NCBI GenBank assembly: GCA_034766995.1
Contig: CM068317.1
Span: 35,769,249 to 35,833,248 of the forward strand
Direction of reading: 5' to 3'
From: Acanthacorydalis orientalis
Taxonomy: Eukaryota > Arthropoda > Insecta > Megaloptera > Corydalidae
DNA length: 64,000 nucleotides
In this document: piece by piece, positions 11,361 to 21,738 of the stretch
How positions within the stretch are numbered: position 1 is the stretch's first letter
Layout of the letters: each line of letters starts with the position of its first letter
Notes under the pieces: model-generated
The model's database searches: none
What the model was told of the DNA's origin: nothing
What the model saw: only the letters and a program-made list of their open reading frames with translations
Position numbers and translations under genes: made by a program

Positions 11361-11980
11361 TTAAGCAGTCGACATAACCTCGCAAAACAGTACTGAACCT
11401 GATGGTGTCCGAAAAGCAGCATATTAGGAATTGCATACTTTTCGCATTTTAGTTATGAAAGAAATGGTGCCGTAGCCGCGGGAATGATTTGTTTAGCTTC
11501 CAGAGGTGTTGTTACACATAAAACATGAAAAAAAATCCTTTTAAATGTTTCAGATTGGTGATTTTGATCTTTTCGACTTAGATCGTTTTCGACAGAGATA
11601 AAAAAAAATATTTGAAAATGAGGAGCTTGAACAGATATTAAAGGAAAATTACACTCAGACTGGATATATTCAACCATTAGTAGAAATATTTTTTCAGTCG
11701 AATAATTATATATTAGTAAATAACAAAAATTGTAAAAATGGTAAAAAAATAACTAATACAAAAATTAAATGATAATTATATATGAAATTCGTATAAAAAA
11801 TGAATTTTATACAGTACTATGGTAAAAATAATCAAGCGGTGAGAAAACGATTTCATATTTATTACATAAAAACATTTTTTATAGACTACCAAGATTCAAT
11901 TTTGATTTTAACAAAATATTAATTGAATCAAAAATTTAGAATATAAGAAACTAAATTATAAGAAAAAACAAAAAAATTTG

Positions 11981-11981
<1 letters not shown>

Positions 11982-12036
<55 letters not shown>
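11982..12036. repeat. (TA)n microsatellite
   Basis: About 27 TA units. Confidence 0.95.
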
Positions 12037-12038
<2 letters not shown>

Positions 12039-12166
12039 TCTAGTTATAGCCTAACAGTCATAAATTATATTGATAATTTTATTGGCAGTTCCGTCAACTA
12101 AAACAAATTAATATAATTATGTTATGAGCTATAAACTGTTCAACATCATAGGCAGTAATAAATTAC

Positions 12167-12204
12167 ATATGTATGTATATATATATATGTGTGTGTGTGT
12201 GTGT
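12167..12204. repeat. (TA)n-(TG)n microsatellite
   Basis: TA run passing into about nine TG units. Confidence 0.9.
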
Positions 12205-12410
12205 TTGAATACATATAGATAGGTTGAAACAAAAGTTAAAAAATGATACTAAGATTCGAATCCGTTTCAAAAAGTTTGCGAGCTATATATCACAAATTTA
12301 CTATTCAGCAATACATAACTTTGAATTACAAAAACATGATATCTTCCTCGAAGTACACACTGTTTCATTTTTCAATTTTATTTTATTGAAATATTGTGTG
12401 GATGCTATGC

Positions 12411-12528
12411 AACATGTAGATGATATTGTATGCATAAATCGAAAACGAAAGAAACATAAAAATATTTTTATGATACTTTTTTCATTTCAAGATTTTGATA
12501 GATCTTAGAAAAGCTTATTTTCGGAAAA
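12411..12528. repeat. 115-bp dispersed repeat R, copy 2
   Basis: Second copy of the repeat at 11181-11295, also followed by a (TA)n tract. On the plus strand it stays open for about 33 codons to a stop at 12508 as the end of a 94-codon frame, but the copy at 11.2 kb does not keep that frame, so coding is unlikely. Confidence 0.85.
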
Positions 12529-12544
12529 TGTATATAAATAATAT

Positions 12545-12560
12545 TATATATATATATATA

Positions 12561-12619
<59 letters not shown>
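12545..12619. repeat. (TA)n microsatellite
   Basis: About 35 TA units with one TGTG break. Confidence 0.95.
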
Positions 12620-13213
12620 TGTTATACACATGTACATATTAAAATCAATCTGTAGTTAGTTTTTTGAAATTGGATTTATTAGCTTACCTTGATGTTAACA
12701 AAACTATTTAAAATATAAAATTGATGTAATAGTTATAGAACTTATTAGTTTATAAAATATACTAATAAAAATATTTATTACTTTATATTTACGAACAATA
12801 TTTTTGCAATTTAAAATACATTGTAAAAACTGATATATTCAACAGTTTTAAAAAATCTCAATAAAAAAGTTATTTAAGGAAATATGTAAGTTTATACATT
12901 TACTTTTAAAACGAATATTTTTCTGGATTTCAAAACATTTCAAAACGTTTTTTAAAAACATTGATCTAAAATGAGATGTATCTTTTATATATAAGAACAA
13001 TAAAATGAGATTGTATATTTTAATAATTCGATTTTATTTTTCATATTTTTAACATTTATTTAATTTTTAAAATCACATAAATATACAAGAAAATATTTTA
13101 TTAACAGCATAGTTAATTATTTAATAGTGCATAATCACCTTTATATTTAAAAAAAAATCCAATACTGTTTTCAAAACTGACTTTGTTGATTTTATATAAA
13201 CATTCATACATAA

Positions 13214-13245
<32 letters not shown>

Positions 13246-14355
13246 TCATGTACTGGACTTAAAATTACTAATTATAATCAGAACAGAAATTTAATAACAT
13301 ATTGTATAATTATAGAGAAACTCTCTACTCGTCAAATCACTCGGATGATATCGAAAACAATTATAAATTCTTCGAGTCTTGAGACTGGAGCGGTATATAT
13401 TTGTAAAAGTAAATACCTTTATGAAGGTTTCCAATTAAATTTACAGTCATTCATACATACTTGAATGATTTGTTAAAATATGATCTCTGAGAAAACAATA
13501 TTCTAAAGAGAGTGAATTCAATTTATGATTACATTTCGAAATGTAAATATAATATTCTACCGTTTCATTGTAATTAATGCACATTCAACGCGTTTGATTT
13601 TGTATCAGTATTGTGTTGTTACATTTAATAACATAAGTCTATATAAAAGAGCTTTCGAGTTACAATAAGGATTATATAATCCTAGTTTACTGTACTTATC
13701 GTTCTGAAATGCTTAAAATGAGCGTAAATGAAAAGGTATAATAATTATATGAATGTATAAGACACTTATATCAAAATAAATTACATACAAATGTGTATAC
13801 ACAAATTTTCAACTCTAATTAATTATGTTTGTATTTCTTCTTCGTGAATGATATTTAGAGATATTTTTTGAATTGAAATATATGGTATAACTTAATGTAT
13901 AACTTAATATGTATATTATTCTCAAAAATGTTATTTTTGAATATATTAAAACTTATATTAGATTTAAACAAAGTTTCAGTAAGATTAAAAGACAGTTATC
14001 GATAAGAGTATAAAAAGATAATAATTCAAATTATGAAACCAATTTAATAAATACTATACAGAACTTCGAAAAGTTGTATAGTATTTAAAAATACTCTGAA
14101 CATAAATAACCATAAACGTTGTTACTAAATATAACAAATAAAAACATATTGAAGAGAAAAAAATATAAAAAATGAAAGAAATAATTATAAAAGATCACAG
14201 AGAAAAAATTATTACATAAAAGATATAAATTATAATATCAATATGATATAATTAATAATATAAATTAGAATTAAGTACTAATTATTATTTCTAAAAAGTA
14301 TAACATTTAAAAATTATATTTTGATTAAAAAATATAAGAAACGAATAATTATTAA
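12620..14355. other. AT-rich non-coding stretch
   Basis: Candidate intron downstream of the 14.4 kb minus-strand exon. A consensus minus-strand donor (ATCAAG, then GTAAGC) occurs at about 12685-12696 in AT-rich sequence with no obvious exon attached. (CA)n-(TA)n at 13214-13246. Confidence 0.4.
13214..13246. repeat. (CA)n-(TA)n microsatellite
   Basis: CA run passing into TA run. Confidence 0.9.
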
Positions 14356-14361
14356 GCTTAC

Positions 14362-14407
14362 CATTTACGACGCCCAACAAGGCAGCTAGTACCAAAATTG
14401 GACCCAT
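14362..14407 (-). CDS. first coding exon of a secreted or membrane protein (signal peptide), partial
   Basis: On the minus strand an 81-nt exon spans 14442 to 14362. Its 5' edge is a model acceptor (ATTTTTTTTTAATTTCAG) and its 3' edge a model donor (AAATG, then GTAAGC). Within it an ATG in a strong Kozak-like context (GGGCCATGG) starts the peptide MGPILVLAALLGVVN, a typical short hydrophobic signal peptide that would be completed across a phase-1 intron. An in-frame TAA lies 15 bases 5' of the ATG, so this ATG must be the start and the upstream 35 nt are 5' UTR. Local base composition is much richer than the flanks. The mature protein is not in view, so no function can be given. Splice sites, Kozak, upstream stop and signal peptide agree. 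This is the best coding call in the window, but 15 codons cannot identify a family. Confidence 0.55.
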
Positions 14408-14671
14408 GGCCCTTAAGGCCTTTTAGATGCAATACACGAAATCTGAAATTAAAAAAAAATGTTATTTTTAAATGCATATTTAATAAATTCGTACATCAAA
14501 AATATTACTATTTTTTTTATAATAATTACAATGATCCCAATATGGCTTCAAAATTTTGTAATAATTTTATAAACTGCAATTACATTAAATTTGATTTTTG
14601 ATGCAGATAAACCTTTAAAATGTAATTTAAACACTATAGTGTATTTGTAGAAGATACTTAACAATTATTAA

Positions 14672-15300
14672 CTTTTTGTGTGCCAAGGAGCGATATATCG
14701 CTCCTCTATACACTTGTGAAAAGTGCCAAGAGCGAAATATCGTTTTTCGGTTTTCTAAGTGGTATAACTCATAAAAAAATCAACTTTGTTTCATAAAAAA
14801 GACGTCAAAAGCTAATGCATATATACTTTTATGTGTTCTATACGTTTTATTCTAAGGGCGTGTGCGAAAACTGACTAAATAGCCGATTAAACTAAATTGT
14901 TGAATTTAGTATCGATGTTACAGCTTAAACTGTGCAAAAAGTTGCCATGATTAAATTAAATTTTATTTTTTATTTATCCATTTATCTAACTTTATTTCCA
15001 TAATATTGTTGTTCGCAAAATAATCCCCTGCGGATTATATTTTTTTTAGAAATGAACCAACAGTGTCAACAAAAAACCTAAAATCAATTTTTTTTATATT
15101 TATTTTTTTTAAACAAACCTTTCGAACTATTTTTGATTTTATTAGCAATGCAATATGTTATTAGTATTGTCTAAAAATGTTATTAACTTTAACTCAAAAT
15201 TGACGAAAATATAATTTTTTTCTATAACCATGCATTTTTATTTTTAAATTATCTGGCATTTTTCGAAAATGTATAAAAATTTACACTGCCACTCAAAGGG
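14672..15300. mobile_element. piggyBac-like non-autonomous element (629 bp)
   Basis: Flanked by TTAA at 14668-14671 and 15301-15304, the target duplication of piggyBac elements. The ends are inverted repeats: left CTTTTTGTGTGCCAAGG, right (opposite strand) CCCTTTGAGTGGCAGTG. Just inside the left end is an 18-bp perfect palindrome (14687-14704, GGAGCGATATATCGCTCC). A second near copy, GTGCCAAGAGCGAAATATCG, starts near 14728. No transposase frame is present, so it would have moved only with help from a full-length relative. The TTAA duplication and CCCTTTG-type terminus support the call; decay of the left end suggests age. Confidence 0.65.
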
Positions 15301-15429
15301 TTAATACTATTTTTTAAATTTAAAAATCATTTTTTTTCTATTTAATAAATCTGCAAAAATTGAATAATTACAGTAACTTTATACAAATTAAAATTAAGAA
15401 TATTATTAATAATGAATAATATTTACAAA

Positions 15430-15720
15430 ATAAAATAAAGTATTTAAAGATATATTTGAAACTTCACACACAAACTCACAATAGAGAAAAAAAACTATGC
15501 GAAAAAAGTACAGAGACGTTTGATTGCTGGTATTTGTCCACTGTACAGATAATGTTTAAACCACAGAAGCCACTTGACTGCCGGGTTCAAATGGATCAAT
15601 TGGTGGTAACTGGTCAAATAAGTGTCGTTCCATTAAACGAGATTGTGGTTTCGTAGTCTGCTAGTAAATGCAATGTATGTGCATGAATGACGATTTTGGA
15701 GTTCCGAACGTAATGGTATT
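15430..15720. other. richer-sequence islet, no identified gene
   Basis: Between 15430 and 15700 the bases are more balanced. The plus strand is open for 66 codons to a TAG at 15656. The minus strand holds a 25-codon frame starting MERHLFDQLPP. Neither is recognised, and splice support is weak. It lies inside the putative intron between the two minus-strand exons. Confidence 0.3.
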
Positions 15721-15734
15721 TTCTGAAGTGCAAT

Positions 15735-15735
15735 G

Positions 15736-15797
<62 letters not shown>
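15735..15797. repeat. (TA)n microsatellite
   Basis: About 31 TA units. Confidence 0.95.
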
Positions 15798-15799
<2 letters not shown>

Positions 15800-15907
15800 A
15801 GTAATTAGTGGAAATAGAATTATCATTAAAAAAACTAAGTTAAGTATAAAAAGCATAATAAAATAAATAAATTTCAGATAGAAAAAGTGTTTGAAAGTAG
15901 AACATAC

Positions 15908-15977
15908 CAAGACATTAAACAATTTTTGCACGTTTTTTCATCAATGGTCAGAAAATAAATAAGATCGAATAGTTGAC
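15908..15977 (-). other. splice-bounded 70-nt exon candidate, probably 5' UTR
   Basis: Read on the minus strand, the segment follows a very strong acceptor (AATGTTTTTTTTTGCAG) and ends at a good donor (GTCTTG, then GTATGT). One frame is open throughout and includes LTIDEKTCKNCLM. If spliced to the exon at 14442-14362, that frame would hit a TGA across the junction. So as part of the same transcript it would be untranslated leader, with a 1.5-kb intron holding the piggyBac-like element. Strand and spacing fit with the signal-peptide exon. No transcript evidence is available. Confidence 0.4.
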
Positions 15978-16032
15978 CTGCAAAAAAAAACATTGCTTTG
16001 GTATACAATACTGTAACAAATTAAAACCAAGG

Positions 16033-16302
16033 TGTGAGGAATGTAACAAAAAAAGTTTGTAACTAATGACTAAAAGACGCGAGGCGGGTTTAACTTATAC
16101 GTGCGCCAGTAACACTGATAGGAAGTAAAAGAGATACTGGATCGCGTTTATTGGTTTTACTATATAAAGTTGGACGTTCGGTTTGCTACGCAACCCCATA
16201 CAAGCTACTGTGGATAATTGAAACTACCCTCAACTCATCCTTTATTCGGTAATAACCCAATAAATTCGCATCGCGTACTACGCTAGTCACATATATTCGA
16301 CA
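16033..16302 (+). mobile_element. LTR-like module (possible solo LTR)
   Basis: A compact unit has the order expected of a retrotransposon LTR: a TGTGAGGAATGTAAC start, a U3-like part with GACGCGAGGCG at 16076-16086, a TATA box (TATATAAAG, 16161-16169), an AATAAA signal about 95 bases later (16259-16264), then a U5-like part ending in ACA near 16291 or 16302. Base composition is far from the flanks. The bases after the last ACA (TGTGGGGGATGT) echo the start, so the exact edges are unclear and no target duplication could be proven. Alternatively it is an ordinary TATA promoter. No gag-pol is nearby. Confidence 0.4.
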
Positions 16303-16439
16303 TGTGGGGGATGTCCAATATTCTACCGATTTACTATATACACAGCATTCCATTGAAATTATCTAGGGCTTTTAAAAAGCGACATATGGGACATAAAAAA
16401 TTACTTTGAACAGTATAAATGGGTTTATTTTTATTACTC

Positions 16440-16445
<6 letters not shown>

Positions 16446-16498
<53 letters not shown>
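16446..16498. repeat. (TA)n microsatellite
   Basis: About 26 TA units. Confidence 0.95.
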
Positions 16499-16499
<1 letters not shown>

Positions 16500-16502
<3 letters not shown>

Positions 16503-17610
16503 TTTATTTAGTTTGTATTTCGTGGAATTGTTTTCAAAATACACATTAAAAAAGTTTAATTCTTTCTAATGATCACACATATAAACACGTTATATTGATC
16601 TTTTATTCTGTTTGAAGATTAAAAATAATAATTATATTAGTACTGAACTTTTTTCTACGAAACAATAAATCGAGCGCTTATGAGATTAATTTTTTTAATT
16701 ACACAGTAACATTTCTCATTAACCTGAACTAAAACGCAAAAATATTGATCAATTTGTACACAGTTTTCATTGAACACAAATTTTTCAAAATTATTATTTA
16801 AAATATATTTCTTTACATAAATTTATTAATTATAAAAAATGATAGTATGAAGAAAATATATAGTATGAAATACAAACAGTTTTATTTAAATGAAAAATAA
16901 TAAAATTAAAATTACTTAACAAGCGTTTATGTAAATCTTTTTCACAAATCACTTATACAAATAAATATCAAACAATATATTATTTGATTAATATGTACTG
17001 TAAAATAAATTGAACAGAACAGATAAATCAGCTTGTTACCACTTTTAAATGTTGATTCGTTTACACTTTCTGTCAATAAATAAACAGATAAACAAATCAT
17101 GGGTTAATCTGCAAAGTAAAGAATGTTTTTCATGAATGTAAAATGTTTTCGTTTTGTATTTACTTTGTTTTTTTTCCAGGAAATATATTTTCATCAGACT
17201 TGTGAAAAAAATTTCAATTACGTTTTATTACAATCTATCTTGGTTTTTTGAACAATACCGTAAATAAATATATACATATCACTATACATTATACACATAA
17301 CTGATATGGTTAATTGAACAAACAATATTTTTCAATTATATATGTCCATTAAATCGAATTTAATTTCGTACAAGTGCAAATTATTAATATTTGTAATATT
17401 TATAAAAATATGAGATATTAAATTAACAATATCAAAAACCTCAATTTCAAAAATGATAAAAATACACAATTCACATATATTTATTATATATAATGGATTT
17501 AAAATCAAAAAGAAAAATTTTATATATTCTAATTGAAAAAAAAATTGTTAGTTAATTAACTTTTATAAAAAAAATTAATACCTACAAATATATTATTTCT
17601 GAATAAAATT
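16500..17610. other. AT-rich non-coding stretch
   Basis: No gene called. Isolated splice-like sites occur: minus acceptor ATTCTTTACTTTGCAG near 17113, which precedes a 52-codon minus frame starting MICLSVYLL, and plus acceptor TTGTTTTTTTTCCAG near 17180. The codons are AT-driven and not convincing. Confidence 0.4.
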
Positions 17611-17616
17611 TAAATT

Positions 17617-17660
17617 GTATTTTATTTATTGATATATATATATCAATAAATAAACAATAC
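17617..17660. repeat. near-perfect 44-bp palindrome
   Basis: The left half GTATTTTATTTATTGATATA pairs with the right half TATATCAATAAATAAACAATAC with only a small offset. It is centred on a TA run. No known function. Confidence 0.8.
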
Positions 17661-17749
17661 ATATAACAATATATATTTCTGATACTGACTAAAATCACAT
17701 TTATTAAAGAATTATTTATTCGTCTTCTTAATTTTCATCATCTTATAAT

Positions 17750-18020
17750 TTTTTTCTGTTAAAAAATAATCAATAATTGATTATTGTTCATTTTAAATGT
17801 TTGTTTATATATATTTAAATGGTGATATAATCATCTGGAGGTGACAATATCATCTCTAGATCATTAGTGAGCAGAAAAATCTAGTTTTAATTTTTTTTTA
17901 AAAGATTTTTGGTACCTTTACGTTTTGAAGATAACACAAAATGTGTATAGTCAGCAATGAAAAATGACCAATAATCAATTACTGAATATTTTTGATCAGT
18001 AAAATACTGAACTTAACGGG
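17750..18020. mobile_element. foldback MITE, family F, copy 1
   Basis: Inverted arms of about 45 bases (about 17750-17796 and 17958-18005) share TCARTAATTGATTATTG and TTTTNCTG at matching positions. A central part contains AATATCATC, and an outer edge reads GTAAGTGAAAA. The same arm motif (ATCAAAAATGTTCAATAAT and variants), centre and outer edge recur at 24.5, 24.8-25.1, 32.2, 36.2-36.4 and 43.4-44.1 kb. No coding capacity. The superfamily is not recognised. Confidence 0.55.
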
Positions 18021-18399
18021 GTAAGTGAAAATAAAAGAATGTGATATAAATGATTTTTTAAATAAAAAATATGGAAGTTGATATTTCTATTGATATCATA
18101 TTTTATTTAGTTTTAATTTTGTCGGATTCGGCTATTTTTTTGCATGAAACTCTTACTTATATTCAAAATAGGGTAAATGGTACAGTCAAGCAAAATTAAA
18201 ATTTTTGCATATATAAAAATCTAATATATCTTTCTATATATATAAAATCAAAATTATCTACAAAAAATTTTATAAAACACTAAGTTGCAAAAATAATCTC
18301 TCTGCGAGAATGTTTATATAAACAAACTTACATATATATACACTGGACTTAGTTACTTGATATGTTTATTGTTTAATTTGGTTACATGTGCATGCTTAT

Positions 18400-18560
18400 A
18401 ATTGACAAGTGGACGAGCGCTGTGAGCTTGAGGGTTGGTGAGAGCAGCGAGCAGGAAGTGAAAGCCGCCCCCCTCGTTTAAATAATTTTTATTCTGTTGT
18501 TTTTTTAAAAAAAATGAATACGCTTGCTTATTGAGAGTTACTTTTGCACGGCCCTATAAA
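18400..18560. other. GC-rich islet
   Basis: Abrupt rise in G+C, with GAGAGCAGCGAGCAGG and a C-run (GCCGCCCCCCTCG) near 18470. It recalls the islets at 53.4 and 59.8 kb (GCGAGCGTAGCAAGTAGGGG and similar). A TTTCTATATATATAAAAT stretch at about 18233 precedes it, as similar stretches do at the other two sites. Probably part of a dispersed element; no frame. Confidence 0.35.
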
Positions 18561-19459
18561 TTAATCTTTGCCCGAGAGAAATGAACACTAAAAAGAAAAC
18601 ACGAATAAAAACAATGTTCAATGTTTATATAATGTACTATATTTACAACTCTTCATATTTTTTTAATTAAAAATCATGTCTTGAGTTTCTTATTGATTTT
18701 TTAGTCAAACATTTCATAGAACAAAAGATGAATTCGGTATATACATTCTCAACATATTAGATCAATGGAACGTTTTATAAAAATAACAAAAAATTCGATG
18801 AAGCTTAAGAACGTCAAAAATTTTCACTATGTAAGCAATATTTTTACAATAGCAATACTGTAAACTGCGATTCTAGGAAATTTAATAAAGAATTCGATGA
18901 TTGATGTTATTTTTCAAAACAGTGAGTGAAGCTATTTCTGTAAGAGCTGTGTCGCATCAAAATAAAACGACTTGTCTTTAACTATATCGGTAGTCAATAA
19001 ATAAAATATTATGGGTTCTTAGAAACGTTCTCACAGTGAAATCTGTTCTTATGTTGAAAAATAAAATACTTTAGTCAGGTATTTTAATTTACATAAATAA
19101 AATTGTATGCACATATAGGTGTATACATTTGTTTGAATGAATGTTTATGCATAACTATATCTTTAAATGGAAGTAAATAAATTCAATTTTCATAAATATA
19201 TTTATACTCTTTCATTATTTCTACAATATTATGTAAATAACAAATATTTTTTTTACATACGTTTTATTTTTAACAAGTGAAAATATGTTTCAAAACTTTT
19301 TATTTGCTTTTTTTGTAAACGATTTTAATTTTTTGGTATGGATAAGTATAATACCTTTCTAATATATTTTAAATTTGTTTGATAATAAAATAGAATACAT
19401 AATAAATTGTAATTAACGTGTGATTAATAAAATAGAATATATAATTAAATTTTAAGATA

Positions 19460-19464
<5 letters not shown>
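18561..19464. other. AT-rich non-coding stretch
   Basis: Nothing identified. Confidence 0.5.

Positions 19465-19509
<45 letters not shown>
19465..19509. repeat. (TA)n microsatellite
   Basis: About 22 TA units, 33 bp left of mariner copy C. Confidence 0.95.
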
Positions 19510-19513
<4 letters not shown>

Positions 19514-19543
19514 TTTAAATAATTACTATTGTATAATATTATA

Positions 19544-20044
19544 TGTAAAAATTTATTCGATGCCTTTAAATTAAATCAATCATAACTCTGTTTTAAATTA
19601 AATTTCTTGTCGTTTTAGGAATTTGAAGTGTCAACCTTAGCACTTAAAAACCATATATCTTAACCAAGCAGTTGACATAACCTCATAAAACAGTAATAAA
19701 CACAATAGCTTCCAAAAACCAGCATATTAGATATTGTATAACTTTTCATTCCAGTAGAAAAAATGCCACCGAAGCCACGCGAATGATTTTTTCAGTTTTG
19801 AGAGAAGGTGTTGTCATGCATAAAACATGCAAATAATGCTAAAACAGTAGAAGAGATCCGAAAACGCATTACGACATCATCGACTTCAAGCCGACGACTT
19901 TTTTTGATAAGGGGCTTGACAGTTACCAAACAGGTGGAGAAAAGTTATATAAAATAGTTAGGAAAATTTTGAGGATTGGAGTGTTTCCATTTTTCCGTAA
20001 ATATTTATTATGTGTAAAAAAGGCACTGCATTAAAAATTGTACA
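19544..20044 (+). mobile_element. Mos1-type mariner, complete but internally deleted, 501 bp (copy C)
   Basis: Both ends are present. The left inverted repeat reads TGTAAAAATTTATTCGATGC and the right one (opposite strand) TGTACAATTTTTAATGCAGT. Each is flanked by TA (19542-19543 and 20045-20046), the mariner target duplication. Inside, the transposase start (MPPKPRE, then LREGVVMHKTCK) runs straight into the C-terminal part (FFDKGLDS, then EKLYKIV). So about 800 bp of the usual 1.3 kb, including the catalytic residues, have been lost. The same deletion type occurs in copy A, suggesting that a deleted form was itself mobilised. Confidence 0.8.
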
Positions 20045-20387
20045 TATAATCATTACTTACTAACGAGGCAAGTAACAAATCAGAATATTTAACAATTTAA
20101 AATAATAAAAATAATGTTAAAAGTTTGGAACTTTGTAAAATTTCTCAATCTAATGATTTTATCTATTCATTGAAGTGATGTTCCAACCGTTAATTTGGGA
20201 AGTTATTTAAGTATATTACCTTTATTTTAATTTTTGCCAAAGAACCGAACTGACTGACTTTTGTAAAATTCAATTCTTTTTTCTATAAAACAACGGTATA
20301 TTTATTAGGTACTTTGTCCTAATAGTCTGCGTTTTTTTTAGATTATCTGTCTATTTTCTACTAGTGGTTTTTGCATGTGTATTATTT

Positions 20388-20429
20388 TCAGTTAGATCTT
20401 AGAGATTGTATTTTTCAAAATCTAACTGA
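20388..20429. repeat. hairpin with 10-bp perfect arms
   Basis: TCAGTTAGAT at 20388-20397 pairs with ATCTAACTGA at 20420-20429 across a 22-nt loop. Confidence 0.7.
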
Positions 20430-20446
20430 TTATGGATTATGTTGAG

Positions 20447-20511
20447 TCTAGTGGTGGGAAAAAGAACGAAGACCAATAGGACAACGCATCAACGGGATCA
20501 CAGGTATGAAA
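20447..20511 (+). repeat. possible non-LTR retrotransposon tail (copy 2)
   Basis: Partner of 9825-9888. One frame reads WWEKERRPIGQRINGITG, recalling the KR..GRP..RW.D.I segment of endonuclease-type non-LTR elements. A stop lies just upstream. Relationship between the copies is clear, family tentative. Confidence 0.4.
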
Positions 20512-21039
20512 ATATACATTTATAATTTTATTTATGAGGTGTTTCATTCAGTTTTAAAAACATATTAGTAAAATAAGTGCATATATTTGAATAAATTATC
20601 CTTTTAACTAATTTATTTACTAATTAACATTAATCTACTTTCATAAATAATCCATTACTTCGGAAACATTATTTCAAAAAGTTAAAAATTTCCCTATTGA
20701 TCTTTTAGTGTTTTGAACAGAAAATCTAATTTTCGATGCTTAGACTCTCTGAATATGATGAGATTTCTTCGAAATTGAACATAAATAGTTCAAAACGAAC
20801 AATAATCAATTGTTGATGCTTTAAAACAAACTTTTATGGTATATTGAATTTCATTTGTAAATTGAGTACAGTCAAAGTACCAAAAGTACAATTCCAATAA
20901 AATCAATCGATTTGTATTCTAATATCTATCTTTGACTTTAATTTGTGATAGAAAAATTAGAAGTTAGTTAAAATGAAATATAAAATGTATCACAATACAT
21001 CTTAATCAGTATTTATTTGTTAAATAGACAAATATAAAC

Positions 21040-21600
21040 AAGGAGTATATTTAGATTGAGTACTTTATGCAAGCTCTACCATCATCGTTATAATGAATGT
21101 GATATTTATTTTTATTTGCACAGTATACGAAAAGAAATCATCTCTCATTCATCGACTGAAATTCTCATCACGATAAAGACTACGATTGTGACTGATACAG
21201 TACATTGTGCGCTTCGATTATCGCACGCATCCATGGTTGAATAAACAGCAACGAATGGATTGTTCGTAGGAGACCGTTGGCACGAGTGGTGTCATTGTTT
21301 ATAAACGAGGAGTGACATGAGAATGACACGTCGATGATTACCAGATACAAACTGCCAGCCGTGCTGATTGAAATGGGGTGGCTAAGAACGCTGGCATGCG
21401 AACAGTAAAATGTACTCCCCCCATCTATATTGGACAGAGAGTTGAAACGTGTGGCAACATTGGTCGATGGATAAGGGTACTACTATTGTCACACGTTGAA
21501 TTATTAAATGTTTCGTTACGATGGAGTGAAATGGTTGAACGGTTACCGATGACAAGAATTGTGGTGACTGTCTCATTAACTATTCGGATTTAAAAATTTA
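21040..21600. other. richer-sequence island, unidentified
   Basis: More than 500 bases of balanced, non-repetitive sequence in AT-rich surroundings. A good plus-strand acceptor (ATTTTTATTTGCACAG) ends near 21123 and is followed by about 40 open codons (peptide includes RKEIISHSSTEILITIKT) to a stop at 21244. Another frame is open at 21378-21593. A TATA-like GTTTATAAACGAGG at about 21298 resembles the one at 30.9 kb (ATTTATAAAGCGAGG) with similar bases before it. It could be an exon, promoter or old element; nothing recognised. Confidence 0.35.
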
Positions 21601-21672
21601 AATATTGGGTAGTGTTGTTTTTTTTCGTACAATTTCGTACAATGTTATTTACGAATTAGATGAATTTAATTC

Positions 21673-21725
21673 AATAACAATTTTAATCGTTCGTTCAAAT
21701 AGAACGAACGATTAAAATTGTTATT
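21673..21725. repeat. perfect hairpin 1: 24-bp arms, 5-nt loop
   Basis: The left arm 21673-21696 and right arm 21702-21725 are exact reverse complements (each contains AATCGTTCGTTC or GAACGAACGATT). The loop is AAATA. RNA copied from it would form an unbroken 24-bp stem. Confidence 0.95.
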
Positions 21726-21738
21726 ATTACTGTTACTA

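Larger units (their letters stand above)
11008..11690 (+). mobile_element. Mos1-type mariner, 5' half, split by an insertion (copy B)
   Basis: The left inverted repeat at about 11008-11040 (TGTAAAAATTAATTCGGTGC) matches copies A and C. The 5' leader is broken at about 11126 by 230 bases of microsatellite-repeat-microsatellite, and resumes at 11358 (TAAGCAGTCGACATAACCTC, as in copy C). Transposase fragments follow: RGVVTHKT near 11500, IGDFDLFDLDRF near 11555, then after a stop FENEELEQILKE and a QTG just beyond. These are the helix-turn-helix linker region of mariner transposases (GDFD...DK...PKKFE..EL..LL.ED..QT). The element stops near 11690 without catalytic domain or right end. Several stops and shifts: inactive. 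Confidence 0.75.

Noticed and set aside
18000..18020. GTAAGT donor after AACGGG, and GTGAGT at 24558
   Set aside because: These lie in the outer edge of foldback family F, which explains their recurrence better than splicing.
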